A stretch of DNA of 64,000 bases. It comes from Balanoglossus misakiensis (taxonomy: Eukaryota > Hemichordata). The notes beneath the pieces were generated by a model. It saw nothing but the letters and a program-made list of their open reading frames with translations. It was not told the origin of the DNA and did not search any database. Of this stretch, positions 31,304 to 43,692 are shown in pieces; positions within the stretch are counted from its first letter, which is position 1, and every line of letters begins with the position of its first letter. Location: contig CM082576.2 of NCBI GenBank assembly GCA_040954595.2, positions 18,166,001-18,230,000 on the forward strand. The letters run 5' to 3'. A program made the translations under genes and the position numbers.

Positions 31304-31452
31304 GTGAGTATCTACAATTGGGAGAAAATAAGATGTAGGTGTTTGTGCAATGTTAGTGTCCAATACATGTACATGTATATGTGACACTGAAATTACACAT
31401 TGTACACTCAATAATTGGTAAATGTCTATTATTCATGACACAAATCAACATA

Positions 31453-31640
31453 CAGTCAAACCTCTGTGACTGGCCACCTCTATTAAACAGCCACCTCTAT
31501 ATAGTGCCCACTTTATTTTAGTCCCTGTGTAATTTATATCTACATTAATTGACTTTTCTACCAGGTATAATGGCCACCTGTCTATAAAGGCCAGTTTAGG
31601 AAAGTCCCTTTACTAGCCATAATGGACAGGTTTGACTGCA
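31453..31640. mobile_element. Pogo-like MITE, copy 3
   Basis: Same element and position as 21674-21861. Confidence 0.65.
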
Positions 31641-32468
31641 CTTGTGTTGATTTCTGTCTGTAATACGTGTAACACAATCATAAAATTTTTCATAAAGAGG
31701 GCACACTTCCAAAATAAGGTGTCATCTCCAAACAGACAATGTGAAAAAGGAGGCCGGTTGGTTACAGAGTACTGCTCGAGCTCATCTACTTTGTTGTATA
31801 CATGATACAAGTTGCGTGTAAAACTGACCTTACAATAAAATGTGGCTGTCGAAAGTCTGTCCCAACTATAGTGTTGATACACAAGACAAAGTTTTTACTC
31901 TTTGACCACCTGGCCTCATGTTTGCGTCTTGGAAGGGCACCCTCTTTATGAAAAAGGCATATGATATCACTACAAGGAATAAATTAACATGATAGAACAT
32001 TGCTGATTAATGTCATAGATCATGATAACATGAATGCATAGCAATGTTTTGTTACAATTTGGTACATAAAGAAATGGACTACTGTGACAGTATTGACTCT
32101 GGGCACTACGTAGATGATTCCCAGCCTCAAAATTCTGACTTGCTTCACCGTTGGAAGAAGTCAGTTTTCAGGTTAACATGTATATTTGTACAGAGTGTGG
32201 CATTAGTGAGTGGTTGCATCACATCAATGCATGATAAAAGGTCATCACTGTGTAAGACTCAGAAATAGAATTTGAATACAAATCCTATTAAACAAAATAT
32301 TCTAAAATTTACATGTTATTTTAACACCTGTTTACTCCTATAAAAGTGAGTGCATGTGTTTTCGAGTTCTCTTCAATCCAGAAGCCACTGTATAGGCCTT
32401 AGTTGGTGCATGTAGCTCCAAGACTTAGAAATAAAGACGCCTCAAGTCCAGTTGACCATCTCACACTT

Positions 32469-32556
32469 CTGGCACTGGTGGGATTCAAACCAACGCCATC
32501 GAAATGACTGCAGGTGTCTAAAACCCCCTGACTGTAGGACACAAATGCCTGACAGT
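32469..32556 (-). pseudogene. tRNA-Leu-like sequence, copy 2
   Basis: Duplicate of 22688-22775 with the same B-box-like GGTTTGAATCCCACC. It arose by segmental duplication and not by a new insertion. Confidence 0.35.
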
Positions 32557-32761
32557 GATATAACTATGTTATAATGTTACGTCGACACTACATAAGTTTG
32601 GGGATATGTTGTCTCAAATGATGAAATTGAGAAAAATTATCCCCATCTTGTTATAATCTGAGCCCAGTTGTCTTTGGTGTGAGATTCCAGTAGTTAAGAG
32701 TAGGCTTATCTTGAATAAAGTAATGCTTGTAAATTATTTCGAATTTCTTCTTACCCTCCAG

Positions 32762-32884
32762 ATATGAATAAATGTCACAGTTGTGGAAATGCGTGTCAAC
32801 ACTATTGTCAGAATACCCATGGTAGTTATTGCTGCGCTTGCAGACAAGGCTTCAATGTGCTGGAGGATGACCATGCATGTGCAG
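32762..32884 (+). CDS. EGF-like exon type a, copy 3 (intact)
   Basis: 123 nt, phase 1-1, same splice sites as 22979-23101. It differs by a Gly-to-Asp change in LEDDHACA. It contains no stop. Confidence 0.75.
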
Positions 32885-33963
32885 GTATGTAACTGTGGAT
32901 ATTGATCTCTTCTGTGGCTACACTGTTTGGGGATTGTATATTGCTATGGTTACAATAAAACATGCATCCTGTCTGTCCATTGCACACATTTTAAAATTTG
33001 AAATCAACCGCACACTCGTACTGAACACATGTTTGTTGAAATTGTATCTCAGAAATTTTCCAATTATAATTATGCATAATATAAACAAATTAACAAATGT
33101 GAAAACTTAGCATTGAAAATGTGTTTGCAAGGGTGAAAAAGTAATCTGTATTTTAAAAATCAGACAAAGTTTTGCTGACAGGGTACACAAGTTTCAGGGG
33201 ATTTTGTTAAAATGAGAATGATAGAGAGTGTTAAAATTCCTAGAAAGAGATTGCCATGGATATTGAGGACTTTGGTGTAAAAACAATCAACTGATCAATT
33301 AATATGTGGTTACGAATATGTGTCATCAACCTCACCTTCTATCCGCAATGCTGGATCTATAGACAGTTTTAAAAGGGGTTTAAAAACTCGTCTTTTTATT
33401 CTGCACAATTTCATTTAATTGCTTTTTTTGGTTTAAAGGGAATGTCTTTCAGAACTGTTTTGGTTTCTTTGGGGTTTTTAAGTGTAATTTTTTTATCCTT
33501 TAAAGAGCATATCTTAGCTCGAAACACACTTTGAGGATAAATAATAATTGGGCTTGTGTGTTAAATGCTGGTGTCCTTTTACTTATTTCATATGGATAAA
33601 TAAATGTTAAATTTAAAAATGTTCAGGGCCTGAGAAAAAACTTCTGTTTGGGCCACGCCCATTTCTGTGACGTCACAAGAGGAACCCATTTACGATTGCA
33701 AGACTGTACATTGCAGTGGTTGAATTGCAATCATACATGTCTGTGATCTAAACAGCTTTGCTGGGTCAGCCTCTGGATCCCCCGTTCCATTCAAAATAAA
33801 TGTACATATATACCTTTTCATCTAGGGGAGATGCGATTATGAAAAAAATAACACTACTCATCCCGGTTAGGCTACGGCTACGCATTGCAAGCAGTACACA
33901 ACATGCAATGGCAGCGGATGTGTATAGGCACCTTACACACACAATGATTGCTGCCTCGATTAA

Positions 33964-34758
33964 GATGGGTCCCCCGTATCTTTTTGCTCGTTTCTATGGG
34001 CCTTTATAGGACACTACACTCAATTTTGATCGAAACCGTTATGAACGTCCGACAAGGGGCTTGTAACTAGTTAAAAATACACACGATTGTGTGCACACCC
34101 CCTGTCCGAGTATGTTTACGGCAGCTACCGCCCGGCCATAGGCCGCCACGCTAATACGGTAAAGCAGCGGTCAGCGATAGCGTGCGCGTCCTGTAACCAC
34201 AGTAACTGGATCGAACGCTAAAAATCCAATGTTTTGTACACAGAGATTTTGTACCGTTCACGAAAATCCCTAAGGCTTTTTTCATAGGCCACGTACGCCA
34301 GTCAAATTTGACCTGCTTGTTGGGAACGCACTTCCAAACAGTGTGACGGATCGTTTTTTCGGTTTTCGTCGTGCTAAGAAGCGATACCGGTGGAAGAGTG
34401 CGTCCAAAAACACCTAAAATCGATGACTTTTTCCGCTGTGGTACGGGTATGCTGAAATCGTAGGATACAACGATAATATTCGAAAACAAAATCCGTCACG
34501 ATCTTCCCTGGTTCAAGCAACTAATGAATACGTATCAAGTTCGTTTTTGAGGTCACGGAATAAAAAGCCTTAGGCTTTTGAAATTTGACCTAGCTAATTT
34601 GCATATCAATGGCGTCAGGGGGCGCGCGCTCACAATCGTGCAGATTTTCAACTAGTTACCAGCCCCTTGTTAGACTCTGAAAACGGCTTAGTCCAAATTG
34701 GGGTGTAATGTCCTGCAAAGGCCCATAGCAACGGGCAAAAAGATCCGGGGGACCCATC
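33964..34758. mobile_element. 795-bp TTAA element nested in the 2.7-kb element
   Basis: Ends gatgggtcccccgtatcttt and inverse, with TTAA at 33960-33963 and 34759-34762. Inverted similarity extends about 150 bp inward (cttgtaactagtt, cacaatcgtg). GC-richer than its surroundings and without a coding frame. Again TTAA-targeted, Kolobok- or piggyBac-like. Confidence 0.75.
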
Positions 34759-35371
34759 TTAAACCGTCGAATATTGCCCAGAGGTTTAGGACTAGAGTGT
34801 TGGGTCTCAATCTACTTATCTTGGACAATGTCAACTTATTGACAACTGATATATCGTGGTCTTTTGGCGATTTTCGATCACTGCCTCAACAGACAAAATA
34901 CGCTCGTGTTATTACAAGGGAACTCCATCAGCGCCGATGTGTGTACACGCAGTCAGCAGCGATGACACATATCGCGCCGCGATGTATATGTACCATGCCA
35001 GCACTAAAATTCTGTCTTCTGAATTACATGTAAGCTATATGCCTTTTTGGTGATGACAAACAGAAACATTTATGACTTGTCGCTGTAATCATGAAAGTTC
35101 CTTCACATGCTTCATACTGCATTATAACAAAATGAAACCATACAACCAACAGCAACAGGCGATCATGCCGAGCCGACCCACTCACGCTCACAAAGCATGA
35201 AACATTTTCATTGATACACACGAATATCCAAGTTTGGAAACGGTTTTCACTCACATGCGGCAAAATTTATTCAACACATTTTGTTTCAAAATTTGTACAG
35301 TGTGTTTTGGAGCCGATGAGTCGGACATAGTGCGACGTAAAACTTGTAAACAAAGAAATTAGAAAAGAAAG

Positions 35372-35402
35372 ATGGCGACCATTCAGCCGAAGCCATACAA
35401 AG
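35372..35402 (+). CDS. Possible first coding exon inside the TTAA element
   Basis: AAGATGGCGACC gives a strong start context. MATIQPKPYK is followed by a donor-like AAAG/gtatga (phase 1). The DNA upstream is CpG-containing. It may be the 5' remnant of the element's transposase gene, or a captured host exon. No partner exon was found. Confidence 0.3.
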
Positions 35403-36365
35403 GTATGACTGAAAAAATGTGAAATAGTAACAGTAATATTTTAAACGTTCAAGTTTTCACATTGATTGCTGTCAACCTTAATTATCGAAGTTTGCGGTCC
35501 CTGGGTATCGGGTAGCCAGACGAAAGAGTGAATAATTATAAGCAATCTCGACATGATGTCGGCCAGCGCAAAATTGTGTTTACGCATCCTGCCAGTTCAC
35601 CTACTACTGTGTAATCGCGGTCGCTGGAACACTGAATGAACACCAATATCGGGTATAAACGATCAGTTGTGCTCTGAATTGAATATTGATCACTGGTCGA
35701 CCTCTCCTACTGACAGGCTTCTATTTTCCTGTAAGGGTGTGGATTGTCTTCTCGTGATTCAAACCTGGCCGATTATCGTTCAACGGTCATGCATTGACAG
35801 TTACTGCCGCCGCCGCCGGATGGCTTCATATCCACCGTACAATATCGATGATCGTGGCATAGACTTTCATTGGTTTTCGGGGAATTCACACGGGTGACTT
35901 CCGTCTAGGTAATGTGTTGCTGCAACCACGGCAACCACCTCTTTTTCCCATTGTGGTATTACACAGAAAAGCACGAAAACACCGTATGACACCTGTGAGC
36001 ATCGCTAAAGCTGGTCTACCTGAAGGGTTCCTCTTGTGACGTCACGTCACGTGACCAAAATGCAGCAAATCTGAACTCAGATTTTCAGGACAGGGTGGAT
36101 TTTGAAGTATTTTATGAGAACAAAACAAATATTATAGAAATCGATACCCGAAAAATATTGTCACTTTTGGTAAATATTAGATTTCTTTCAATCATTTTTT
36201 AACCTTCTGATAAGATTTAAAAAGGCAAGATATGCTCTTTAAGCTTTCACTTGTTTTCCAATTTTATTATTTTCAGTAGAAAATGCACTAAGATGTATGT
36301 GTATTACGTTTGTCAGGAAATAAATAATAATAAAATTAAAAATAATAAACTATCTTTGATTTCAG

Positions 36366-36473
36366 ATGTCAATAAGAGAGCAGATCTTTGTGAACGCCAG
36401 TGTGTGAATACAGCAGGCTCTTTTTATTACACTTGTTCTGTGGGATATTGATTGGTCAATGGAGAGTGTACAG
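36366..36473 (+). pseudogene. EGF-like exon type b, copy 3, most degraded
   Basis: Splice sites are kept, but the exon is 108 nt (9 bases lost, removing the first Cys). A Cys is changed to Tyr (FYYTC), and the shared TGA (36449-36451) is present. Its intron carries the 2.7-kb TTAA element. Confidence 0.8.
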
Positions 36474-37354
36474 GTAAGACCAGCACAATATGTGGACAAT
36501 GAAAGGTCCAGTATCTGTAACTTTTGAATTTTTATTCAGTATTTTTCTGGTTATCAACCATCATTTCTTGTTCAGCTCGATGAAGCAGGGTAAGCAATGT
36601 TGTTATGTTTAAACATTGTATTCAAGCCTGGGTCTGGACTTGGATGCAATTTGTCAATAATAACAGTGATTGGTAACTGCATGTTTACATAACTGGCTAA
36701 CTGTTAAAGAGACCAGCTGTTCTATTTGGTGTGTGTACAGTACACATGCCATTGGCAGCTTATGGGTCAGCCAATGTTTGCCTGTTGATCTCTTGATGTG
36801 TGTGTGTGTGTGTGTCTGTCTGTATATGTACTCCGGTGTAGACTTTTTTCTTGTATTATCCGTGAATGGGACCACCGTGTACTTAACACAATTTCTTACA
36901 CTCATCAGGGATATTTTGGCTTGTCTAACACGAGCTAAAAATATCCCCAACTCGTCTGAGAAATCTTTTACCAGGTCCTAAGGTTGTGAGACTAATAGAA
37001 TCTCACACTCCCAAGGACGTGGGATCATATTTCTCACATGTGTTGAGGATTTTCTGTCCCAAACAAGCTGCAGGCGAGTGTGGGACAAAATATCCCTGAC
37101 GAGTGTGAGAAATATGATCCCAGGTCCTTGGTGTGTGAGATTATATTTCTCACACGGCCACAAATTAGCCAAATTCGTTTTAAAACATTAAATAAATGAC
37201 TCTTGAACTGTCATCTGGCACGTTGTAGTTTCTGTATCATAGGATAACATTTAGCTTTGTCATCCAATCTGAATCAGCACTCGTGTCATATACAGCTTTC
37301 GATTCAGTGAGAATGTGTGATTGATTTGTTGTTCATTGTTCAGGTGCACAACAG

Positions 37355-37392
37355 TGCACGTTAATTGATTGTCAAGGCCTCCAGCCCATAGG
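37355..37392 (+). other. Junction into unique DNA, start of mini-exon candidate
   Basis: The segmental similarity to copies 1-3 ends near 37330 (gtgtgattgatttgttgttc). A short candidate exon follows at about 37356-37402 (see the findings), and then the LINE relic. Confidence 0.3.
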
Positions 37393-38485
37393 TAAGAGGG
37401 CATAAAGGTAATCAGAAAATTGTACGAAAATGAAATAAATAATACATGTACTCAAATAATACAAATGACAACATCAAGCAGCACTTGTGTGGAAGTACGT
37501 ACTCGGGATACAAAGTGAGGAACTTAGCAGATTAAGTTTTTTAACACATTTTCTCTAAGTTAAAAGGCATTGTAAACATAAATACTTGAGGATTCTGATG
37601 CGCTCATGATATTAACAAACATTTTAATGTGGGGAATTTTAGTGTAACCAATATATTGTTTTCTAAGACTGTCATATACGGGGCAAACAAGTAAAAAGTG
37701 ATACTCGTCTTCTATTTGTTCACCAGAGCATAGCCTACAGTGTCTCTCTGAAACGTCCACGTTCTGATCTCTTCCCTCCTCTATTGCAAGAGGAAGGGCA
37801 GAACAGCGAAAACATGCAAAAATGTCTTTGACATTACGTGTACAGATGACATTAACTTCTTTTCAGGCTGTAACAATGATTTAAAATGTGTGTATGTACG
37901 GAGTTTGGTTTTGGACGGACAGTGATTTCCATTGTTGCTTCAAAATATCTGAATTTCTTGTCTCAAATGCTGAAAGGAACAAACGCTTATCGCCTATTTC
38001 CTGAGAAATCCAGGCGAAAATAAAATGTGTTTCACCGATGTTGCCCAAGTTTGACGGCCTAAACAGTCAAGATTACGTATGTAGCATTAAATATGCTTGT
38101 CTAGGGAGTCTTTCCTGTGGCATCTCTATAAGTTTCACCCAGTAACGAATACAACATTTCATTGTGTGAACATACACTGGCAACCGCCCACATTCTCCAA
38201 TTACAGCTTCATTGGTAGTGCTCCTTGGCACACCTAGAAAAATTCTGCACCATGTTCTTTGCACTTTTTCTATGATGTCATAAAACTCAAGTCTCCGATC
38301 CATAACAAAGAATGGGTAAGATCATGGCATCAAACACCTTGAAGTGACATTCAAATGGCATATACCCTAGTTTCCACCTGGCAACTGAGAGTAGAGACAA
38401 CACCTTGCTGGCTTGATTAGCCAATGTTTGCACTGCTCTGGACCAGGTGTTGCGATTAAACAAAAGTGAACCTAGGAGTTTGAAC
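37380..38485 (-). pseudogene. LINE ORF2 3' fragment, 5'-truncated, frameshifted
   Basis: Three - strand frames carry in order the C-terminal half of an ORF2 of the same group as 11897-15317. Segments are LLFNRNTWSRAVQTLANQAS and FHFKVFDAMILPILCYGSE-like (38290-38470), VQRTWCRIFLGVPRSTTNEA (38073-38280), and the terminal CRLCSGEQIEDEYHFLLVCP (37570-37760). Catalytic RT and endonuclease parts are missing, and frames change several times. It is a dead, 5'-truncated insertion. Its neighbour at 38490-38560 is a fragment of a pogo-like MITE (ttttactgta). Confidence 0.75.
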
Positions 38486-38659
38486 AATGTCCTTGTAATA
38501 GACAGGTTTTGGTTGAGACAGGTTTTACTGTATTTTGATACATGCTCTGGCTTAACCATTTCACCACCATGGTACAGTCCAAACCTGTTGTTTTCTATGG
38601 TAAGGTTGGACCTCTAAAAAGGGAACTGGGAGGTTCTTTCTGGGAATCTCTTTATTTCT

Positions 38660-40540
38660 TCTGTCACAAAAATTGCATGGGAGTTCTAATTCTAAAAGGA
38701 GCACTGATTTGATAAAATATCTCAAAGTCAAGTTTTGGATGTGGCTCCAGTTCTAGTATTGTAGGTGACTAGTTTTCCGGAGTTCAAGTCTGTATACTTG
38801 CAGTAGAGTTGGTCACATGGACTTGGGTAATCTTAGTGTGGTCAGAAATTGAACTTACACACACACATTGATTGAGTTAAGAACATGTCTGGTGTATTAC
38901 TGTAATATGACTAGATACTGCAAATGCATAAACAATAAGCGTATGTTAAAATACAATTGACTAATGTGATCACTCTGTGTGCGGCATATGGCATATTAAG
39001 CATTTAGTATTTTTCAATCAGAAGCCATTAATCCTGTGATTAATTCTGCTTCTTGCAACACTGATTTTAAATCACCACACATGAATATTTTTATCCAAAG
39101 GACTGTGGTGCCCAAGTTTTTATGATAAGATAAACAAACAGTGAAATTCACTGAAGAAGTGAGTGAGCACTTGCCCATTCATTGTTCAATGAAATGTGAC
39201 CACCAATTCATTGACGCCTTGAGCATAGCAACAACAACCTGTGTATTGACGATACTGCCTGTAGCCTTTCAGTTGATGTTGCTTGATGTACATATATGAC
39301 TGGAGTCGATCATTTGTGTTTTTTGTTGCATTGTTATTTTAACCGCGTATTAAGCAATTTTTTGTTTGAGTTCATCATTCAGTGATGGTAGCTGACTAAA
39401 ATCAGTGATGGTCGTCAGGTTGTGTATTTCAATTTTCAGGATGACTGCTTTTGTAATAAATTCACAAGTTCTGTGACCGTCACAATAGTGTTCTGAATTA
39501 TTGGTTTGTTTTCCTGTAGTGTGCATTTACATGTTCCGAGATAGGAAGTTTTAATGGGTATTAGTGTCAACATCCACAAGTGACTTGAGGCCAGTGAACT
39601 TGCAGTTGTGTGTAGTTTGGATATTAGCTTGTGGTGATATTAACATGGCGAATATCAAAATAGTACAAACAAATGTTTAAAACAGGACATATCCATAGCT
39701 TTCCCTTTCATAATTGGACTGTATTGTTATTGAAGTACAAAGACTTTCCAGCAACATGACATGGCTGGATTTTTTTGTAGGAAACAAGTCCGGCTGCTAT
39801 TTGCTGTCTTTGTATTACACTACTAGTAACATCTCCATTTCTAGCTTTGCACCTCACATTCAATGAATAGACCTGTGGATGTTTTGACACTTCTCGTCAA
39901 TGAATGTGTATGGCTGCAGTTTATCAAATGATACACAAATCAAAGGAACAAACAGTGACTTTTATTTCTTTTGAGAACCTTGCATTCTTATATTTAAATG
40001 CTCACTCACTGGCCCCAATTGCAAAATAGCAACATTTAATACATGCGATATTCAATGCGTTTACAGTATTCAAAAATGTTTGAAATTGAATATTGTGCCA
40101 AAGAGTGGTGTTGTCAGTCCAAATATCAAAGCAATGAATGATTGTTCACAGTTTCCTGTATGGTTTGGCCCACCTCTTGTGAAAAGATGACTTGTGATAT
40201 AGTGTTGTACATTGAAAAGAAATATATATACATGTATTTTAAATAATTCATATTTTCAATCTAGAAGTGGGAGCTGCTTCCTCAAGATATAATTGACTGT
40301 CAGAATGAAAGGCAAGCGATTCACACAAGTTAACTCCAACACAACAACTCTTCAATTAAATAATTGACATCAGATAACCACAAAGGCATTATTCAAATAA
40401 ATTGTATAAATGCAGTTACAAGATTTGATGTCTGAAATTTACTGATAGGTGTAGATTTTGTCAGCATTTCCCTTCCTGGGTTACTTTGCGATTAGTTGTT
40501 TTGCGTAGTAGAATGGAACAGTGCCTGGTCCGGATTGGTC
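38660..40540. repeat. Segmental duplicate of ~27460-29890
   Basis: Colinear match with more indels than the other duplications in this window, thus older. It lacks the foldback insertion of its partner. No exon was seen. Confidence 0.75.
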
Positions 40541-40671
40541 ACATTAATGTTCAGAGAGAAAGTTAATTTGGCAACTGCTCATTGTATGAAAGGTCATAGG
40601 GTTAAGATGTCTTATGTCAAAGTCACTTATGAATCCCTTAAAGATAAATGTAACCTATCTTATTGACAGAT

Positions 40672-40722
40672 AAGCCAGCAACAACAGAGAAATGTTATAC
40701 ACCCAAATGCTATCAACGAGGT
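40672..40722 (+). CDS. Mini-exon with C-x4-C (predicted)
   Basis: Acceptor tattgacag and donor CGAG/gtgagc bound about 51 nt in phase 1-1, the same phase class as the EGF exons. It reads DKPATTEKCYTPKCYQRG. A similar phase-1 candidate with two Cys at the same spacing lies at about 37356-37402. Function unknown. Confidence 0.35.
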
Positions 40723-40729
40723 GAGCTTC

Positions 40730-42860
40730 TGTCTATCTAGGAAATGGTGCCACACTGCTACTGATAAGGACAAAAAAAGAGTTTTGTTTAGCGCGTAGGA
40801 AAATGTCACAAATTTTAGTTATGGTAAACAACCAACACACAAACATTTATTTTCTTTTCAATTGTTTGATAAAATTGTTATAACTATCCCAAAATTTGCA
40901 GCATGTGTGCCTTTAAAATTCAAATTCCTGTCCAAAGGGTGTCTACCCCTGCTGGTCAACTGTTATATAGGCAATTTACACAAACACGTACCAGTATAGA
41001 TTCGACCACAGTCCTGTTGGCAAACATGCTCCAATGGTCTTTGCAGACAACCATCATAAATGCATGAAACGCAGCACGCTCATTCAGTCCGATAATATGT
41101 GCTAAAACATAACATTTTGACATCACTAACATTTTTCCCAGTGACCAAATTTTCTCAGTTTGAATCGACTGTTGATTTTGTGGAAACATTAACATGGCCA
41201 GTTTTGTCCTGTGGCTGTGATTGAAACCATCTCCAATACCAGAAAAATGCTGATCCAAAACAAACGTTAAGCACAAATTGTCATTTTGACTCGTATACTC
41301 AGAGTTTCGGAAACTTGATCAAGTAATATGACTTCAGAGAGGGGGGGGGAGCAGTATCCCCTTCCATTTATTGGCTGTTTAAACAGATGTGTCAGTTATG
41401 TTGAAGCATTCTTCTTGCTTTATGCAGATGCAATTTGCGCCCCCATCCTCTACATACTGTAATCAGTCTCAGTGTTTGCCTGCTCGAGATTGTCAGTTTT
41501 TCATAAAAAGGAAATATTAATTTAAATTAAGCTTTAAATAATCTTATATATGATTTTAATTATGTCTATTAAATGACATTTCATAATATATCAAGATCAA
41601 CACTTATGTATGACAAAACAGGCCAAAAATGAAAGAAAATCTAAAATTCCTGTATTTTTTAAAAAGTGCAATTTTGCAATGAAAAATGAAAATCTAATGT
41701 CTCAGCGGTGTACATTTACTTGCATGAGTTCTAGTGGAGGAGATCATGTTTTGTTTATGAAGTTCAATAGTCAGAAATGCAACGTTTTCATTGTTTCTTG
41801 CATTTCCCACGGTGGCAGCCATATTCCTTTATGGCAAAGCTTTATTATTTATCTGGTTAAAACTTGCAAATGCACTCATATTTAGGGTTAAAAATACTTG
41901 TATACAGTTCAGTGCCTACATCTGCTTGGACTAATCCTAGTAAAGTTTGAAAAAAATGATAATTATCCCTAAAGTTTCAACTTATATGCCTGTAAGCGAC
42001 ATACCTTGTATGTGCATGAATTTGTCGTCAACCGGAAACGGATTACTTGTATGAAAATGTTTGGAGTTCTCGCAGCTATTTTAAATTCACCACTATTTTC
42101 TTGGGCTGGCCATCTGAAAGGCAGCATGGTTGTCAAAGGATAAATCTTTTATGTCAACCGAGCAAAATATTTAATATCATGAAGTGTACACAACATTTGC
42201 ACTGCTGGAACTATCATGACCACAATACTTGTTTACTCACCATGGAGGTCAACTGGACCCCTATAAAAACGGTAGAACCGTTTTAATCCAGCTGACTTTC
42301 GAATTGCAAAGTACCGTCACAATCAAATTTAATAAGCCTATTTATATGCATCAATTCAAGTTTAAAGGAAAACTCATGAAAAAATGTGCGTTTTGGCAGC
42401 TATGGAGGTTTACCCCACTGTGTTCACTGATCAGGTTTGCAAAATACATTCAACCTTATGTAGTATGGTAATCAAACACTTAAAAATGTGATGTCATATA
42501 ACAAAGGCCTGTTGAAATACCCTGAAAGAAATAAAGTGTCTGTTTTACTTCTTACAATATACCATGCCAACAATTCTGCTGATGCAAAATTCAGTTGATG
42601 CAACACTTACAGATGTATGCACAGAACATAAAATCAGTATGGGAACCCTCCATTAAAACTTCTGCACTTTGTACCTGACTTGGCTATTGTCAAGTCGTGT
42701 CACTTAATATGTAATATTACCTGTAATCTGTTTGGTTTTGTTATTATTTTGTTATTTCATGCGTCCTTGAGCTTGGTGGGTGACACACTTTACACACCTG
42801 CTTGTTGCTTGCATGGCACTATTTTTTGACGAAAAATGTTCCTTCCAGGCCATTAAATTA
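40730..42860. other. No gene recognised
   Basis: AT-rich DNA with a G run at 41341-41350. Short open frames on both strands show no codon bias, splice context or repeated support. Confidence 0.5.
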
Positions 42861-42866
42861 CCTATA

Positions 42867-43042
42867 CAGTAAAACTCCAATTATCCGAACTCCAATTATC
42901 CGAACTGTTTGGTTATCCAAACTGCTGTCATGTCCCCCAAACAGTTCTTTTGTATAGGATCGCTATCCGAATAACCGAACTGTCTGCATATCTGAACAAA
43001 ATCAATGTCCCCCTGTCAGTTCGGATAATTGGAGTTTTACTG
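42867..43042. mobile_element. Pogo/Tigger-type MITE, 176 bp, TA duplication
   Basis: Ends CAGTAAAACTCCAATTATCC and its exact inverse, TA on both sides (42865-42866, 43043-43044). The motif ccaattatccgaact is repeated inside. This terminal pattern is typical of the pogo branch of Tc1/mariner. Confidence 0.85.
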
Positions 43043-43199
43043 TATTGGCATATATCTTCATTTTGGCAATTTGTACGATGGGTAAACACTATTTGACGGG
43101 CGGAGAAGGCCTGCTTATTGATATGTATTCTATTGCAACCAATCAGTACACATAGTTAGAGACTGCTCAGCACTCCAGATCTTATATCGAGAGCGGCCA

Positions 43200-43692
43200 C
43201 TGTTTCGCGAGTATAAATTTTCGCGTTCTCTTATTTCATTCACTGCATCGTTATCTTCAAAAAAATTTACGTGACACTTTATTTTTACACTATTTTGGCA
43301 CTTGCGTATTTGGTGAAAATTTATTGCTCGCGAAAAATTAAAGCCACTTGCACACGTGCCATTGTTAGGGCGCCCTTTTTGGGATTATAAAATTTGGTAA
43401 ACATTTCTTATCAGTGACTCAAATACTTTTGCATGCACATGTGTATAAAAGGGACAGGGTCATCGCCCTCTACGCGCGTCCACAGCAGCGTGGCTAAAGG
43501 TCACAATGTTCACACGTGATTTGAGTCGCTGTTTAGTGCAGCGCCCCGACCCAGGTCCCACCCCTCAACACCGTCCCCAAAAAAGCCGCTCTCACCTTTT
43601 CACACGTGGCACTTTCAAATTAACGCCGCCCTAGGGCCGCTGCTGGGGCGGCGTTGATGGCACGTGTGAAAGGCACTAAAGTGTTTTACAGT
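43200..43692. mobile_element. CTGTAAAAC-family MITE with another TIR element inside
   Basis: Interior motifs (tttcgcgagtataaattttcgcg) and the right end gtgttttacagta belong to the MITE family seen at 4091 and 45899. It is split at about 43344-43672 by a GC-rich element with ends gccacttgcacacgtgccat / atggcacgtgtgaaaggcac, with taaag on both sides as a possible target duplication. Confidence 0.55.

Larger units (their letters stand above)
29960..33347 (+). repeat. Segmental duplicate of ~20180-23556 (offset ~9779)
   Basis: Close to identical over more than 3 kb, including exons c, d and a, the pogo-like MITE and the tRNA-like sequence. It shares exon d's deletion and exon c's extra codon with copy 1, not copy 2, so it was copied from copy 1. 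On the right, similarity jumps from 23556 to about 24420, that is, a deletion removed the region of the outer TIR element. Confidence 0.85.
33504..36238. mobile_element. 2.7-kb TIR element with TTAA duplication (Kolobok-like)
   Basis: Ends agagcatatctt and aagatatgctct; TTAA on both sides (33500-33503, 36239-36242). Paralogues near 18610 and 24590 read cctttaagcttt or similar with no insert. A second inverted pair (tgacgtcacaagaggaaccc, ~33670 and ~36030) extends the symmetry. TTAA targets are used by Kolobok and piggyBac; purine-purine termini favour Kolobok. There is no transposase, but a first-exon-like ATG lies at 35372, and another TTAA element is nested inside. Confidence 0.8.

Noticed and set aside
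33800-35263. Several short frames in the 2.7-kb TTAA element as a transposase
   Set aside because: None shows a catalytic motif, and the longest (34151-34489, -) crosses only one strand of a TIR-rich region.
36890-36925. Second hammerhead-like CTGATGA ... GAAA on the - strand
   Set aside because: The core words occur, but the bases between them cannot form stem II, and paralogous copies differ in the core.
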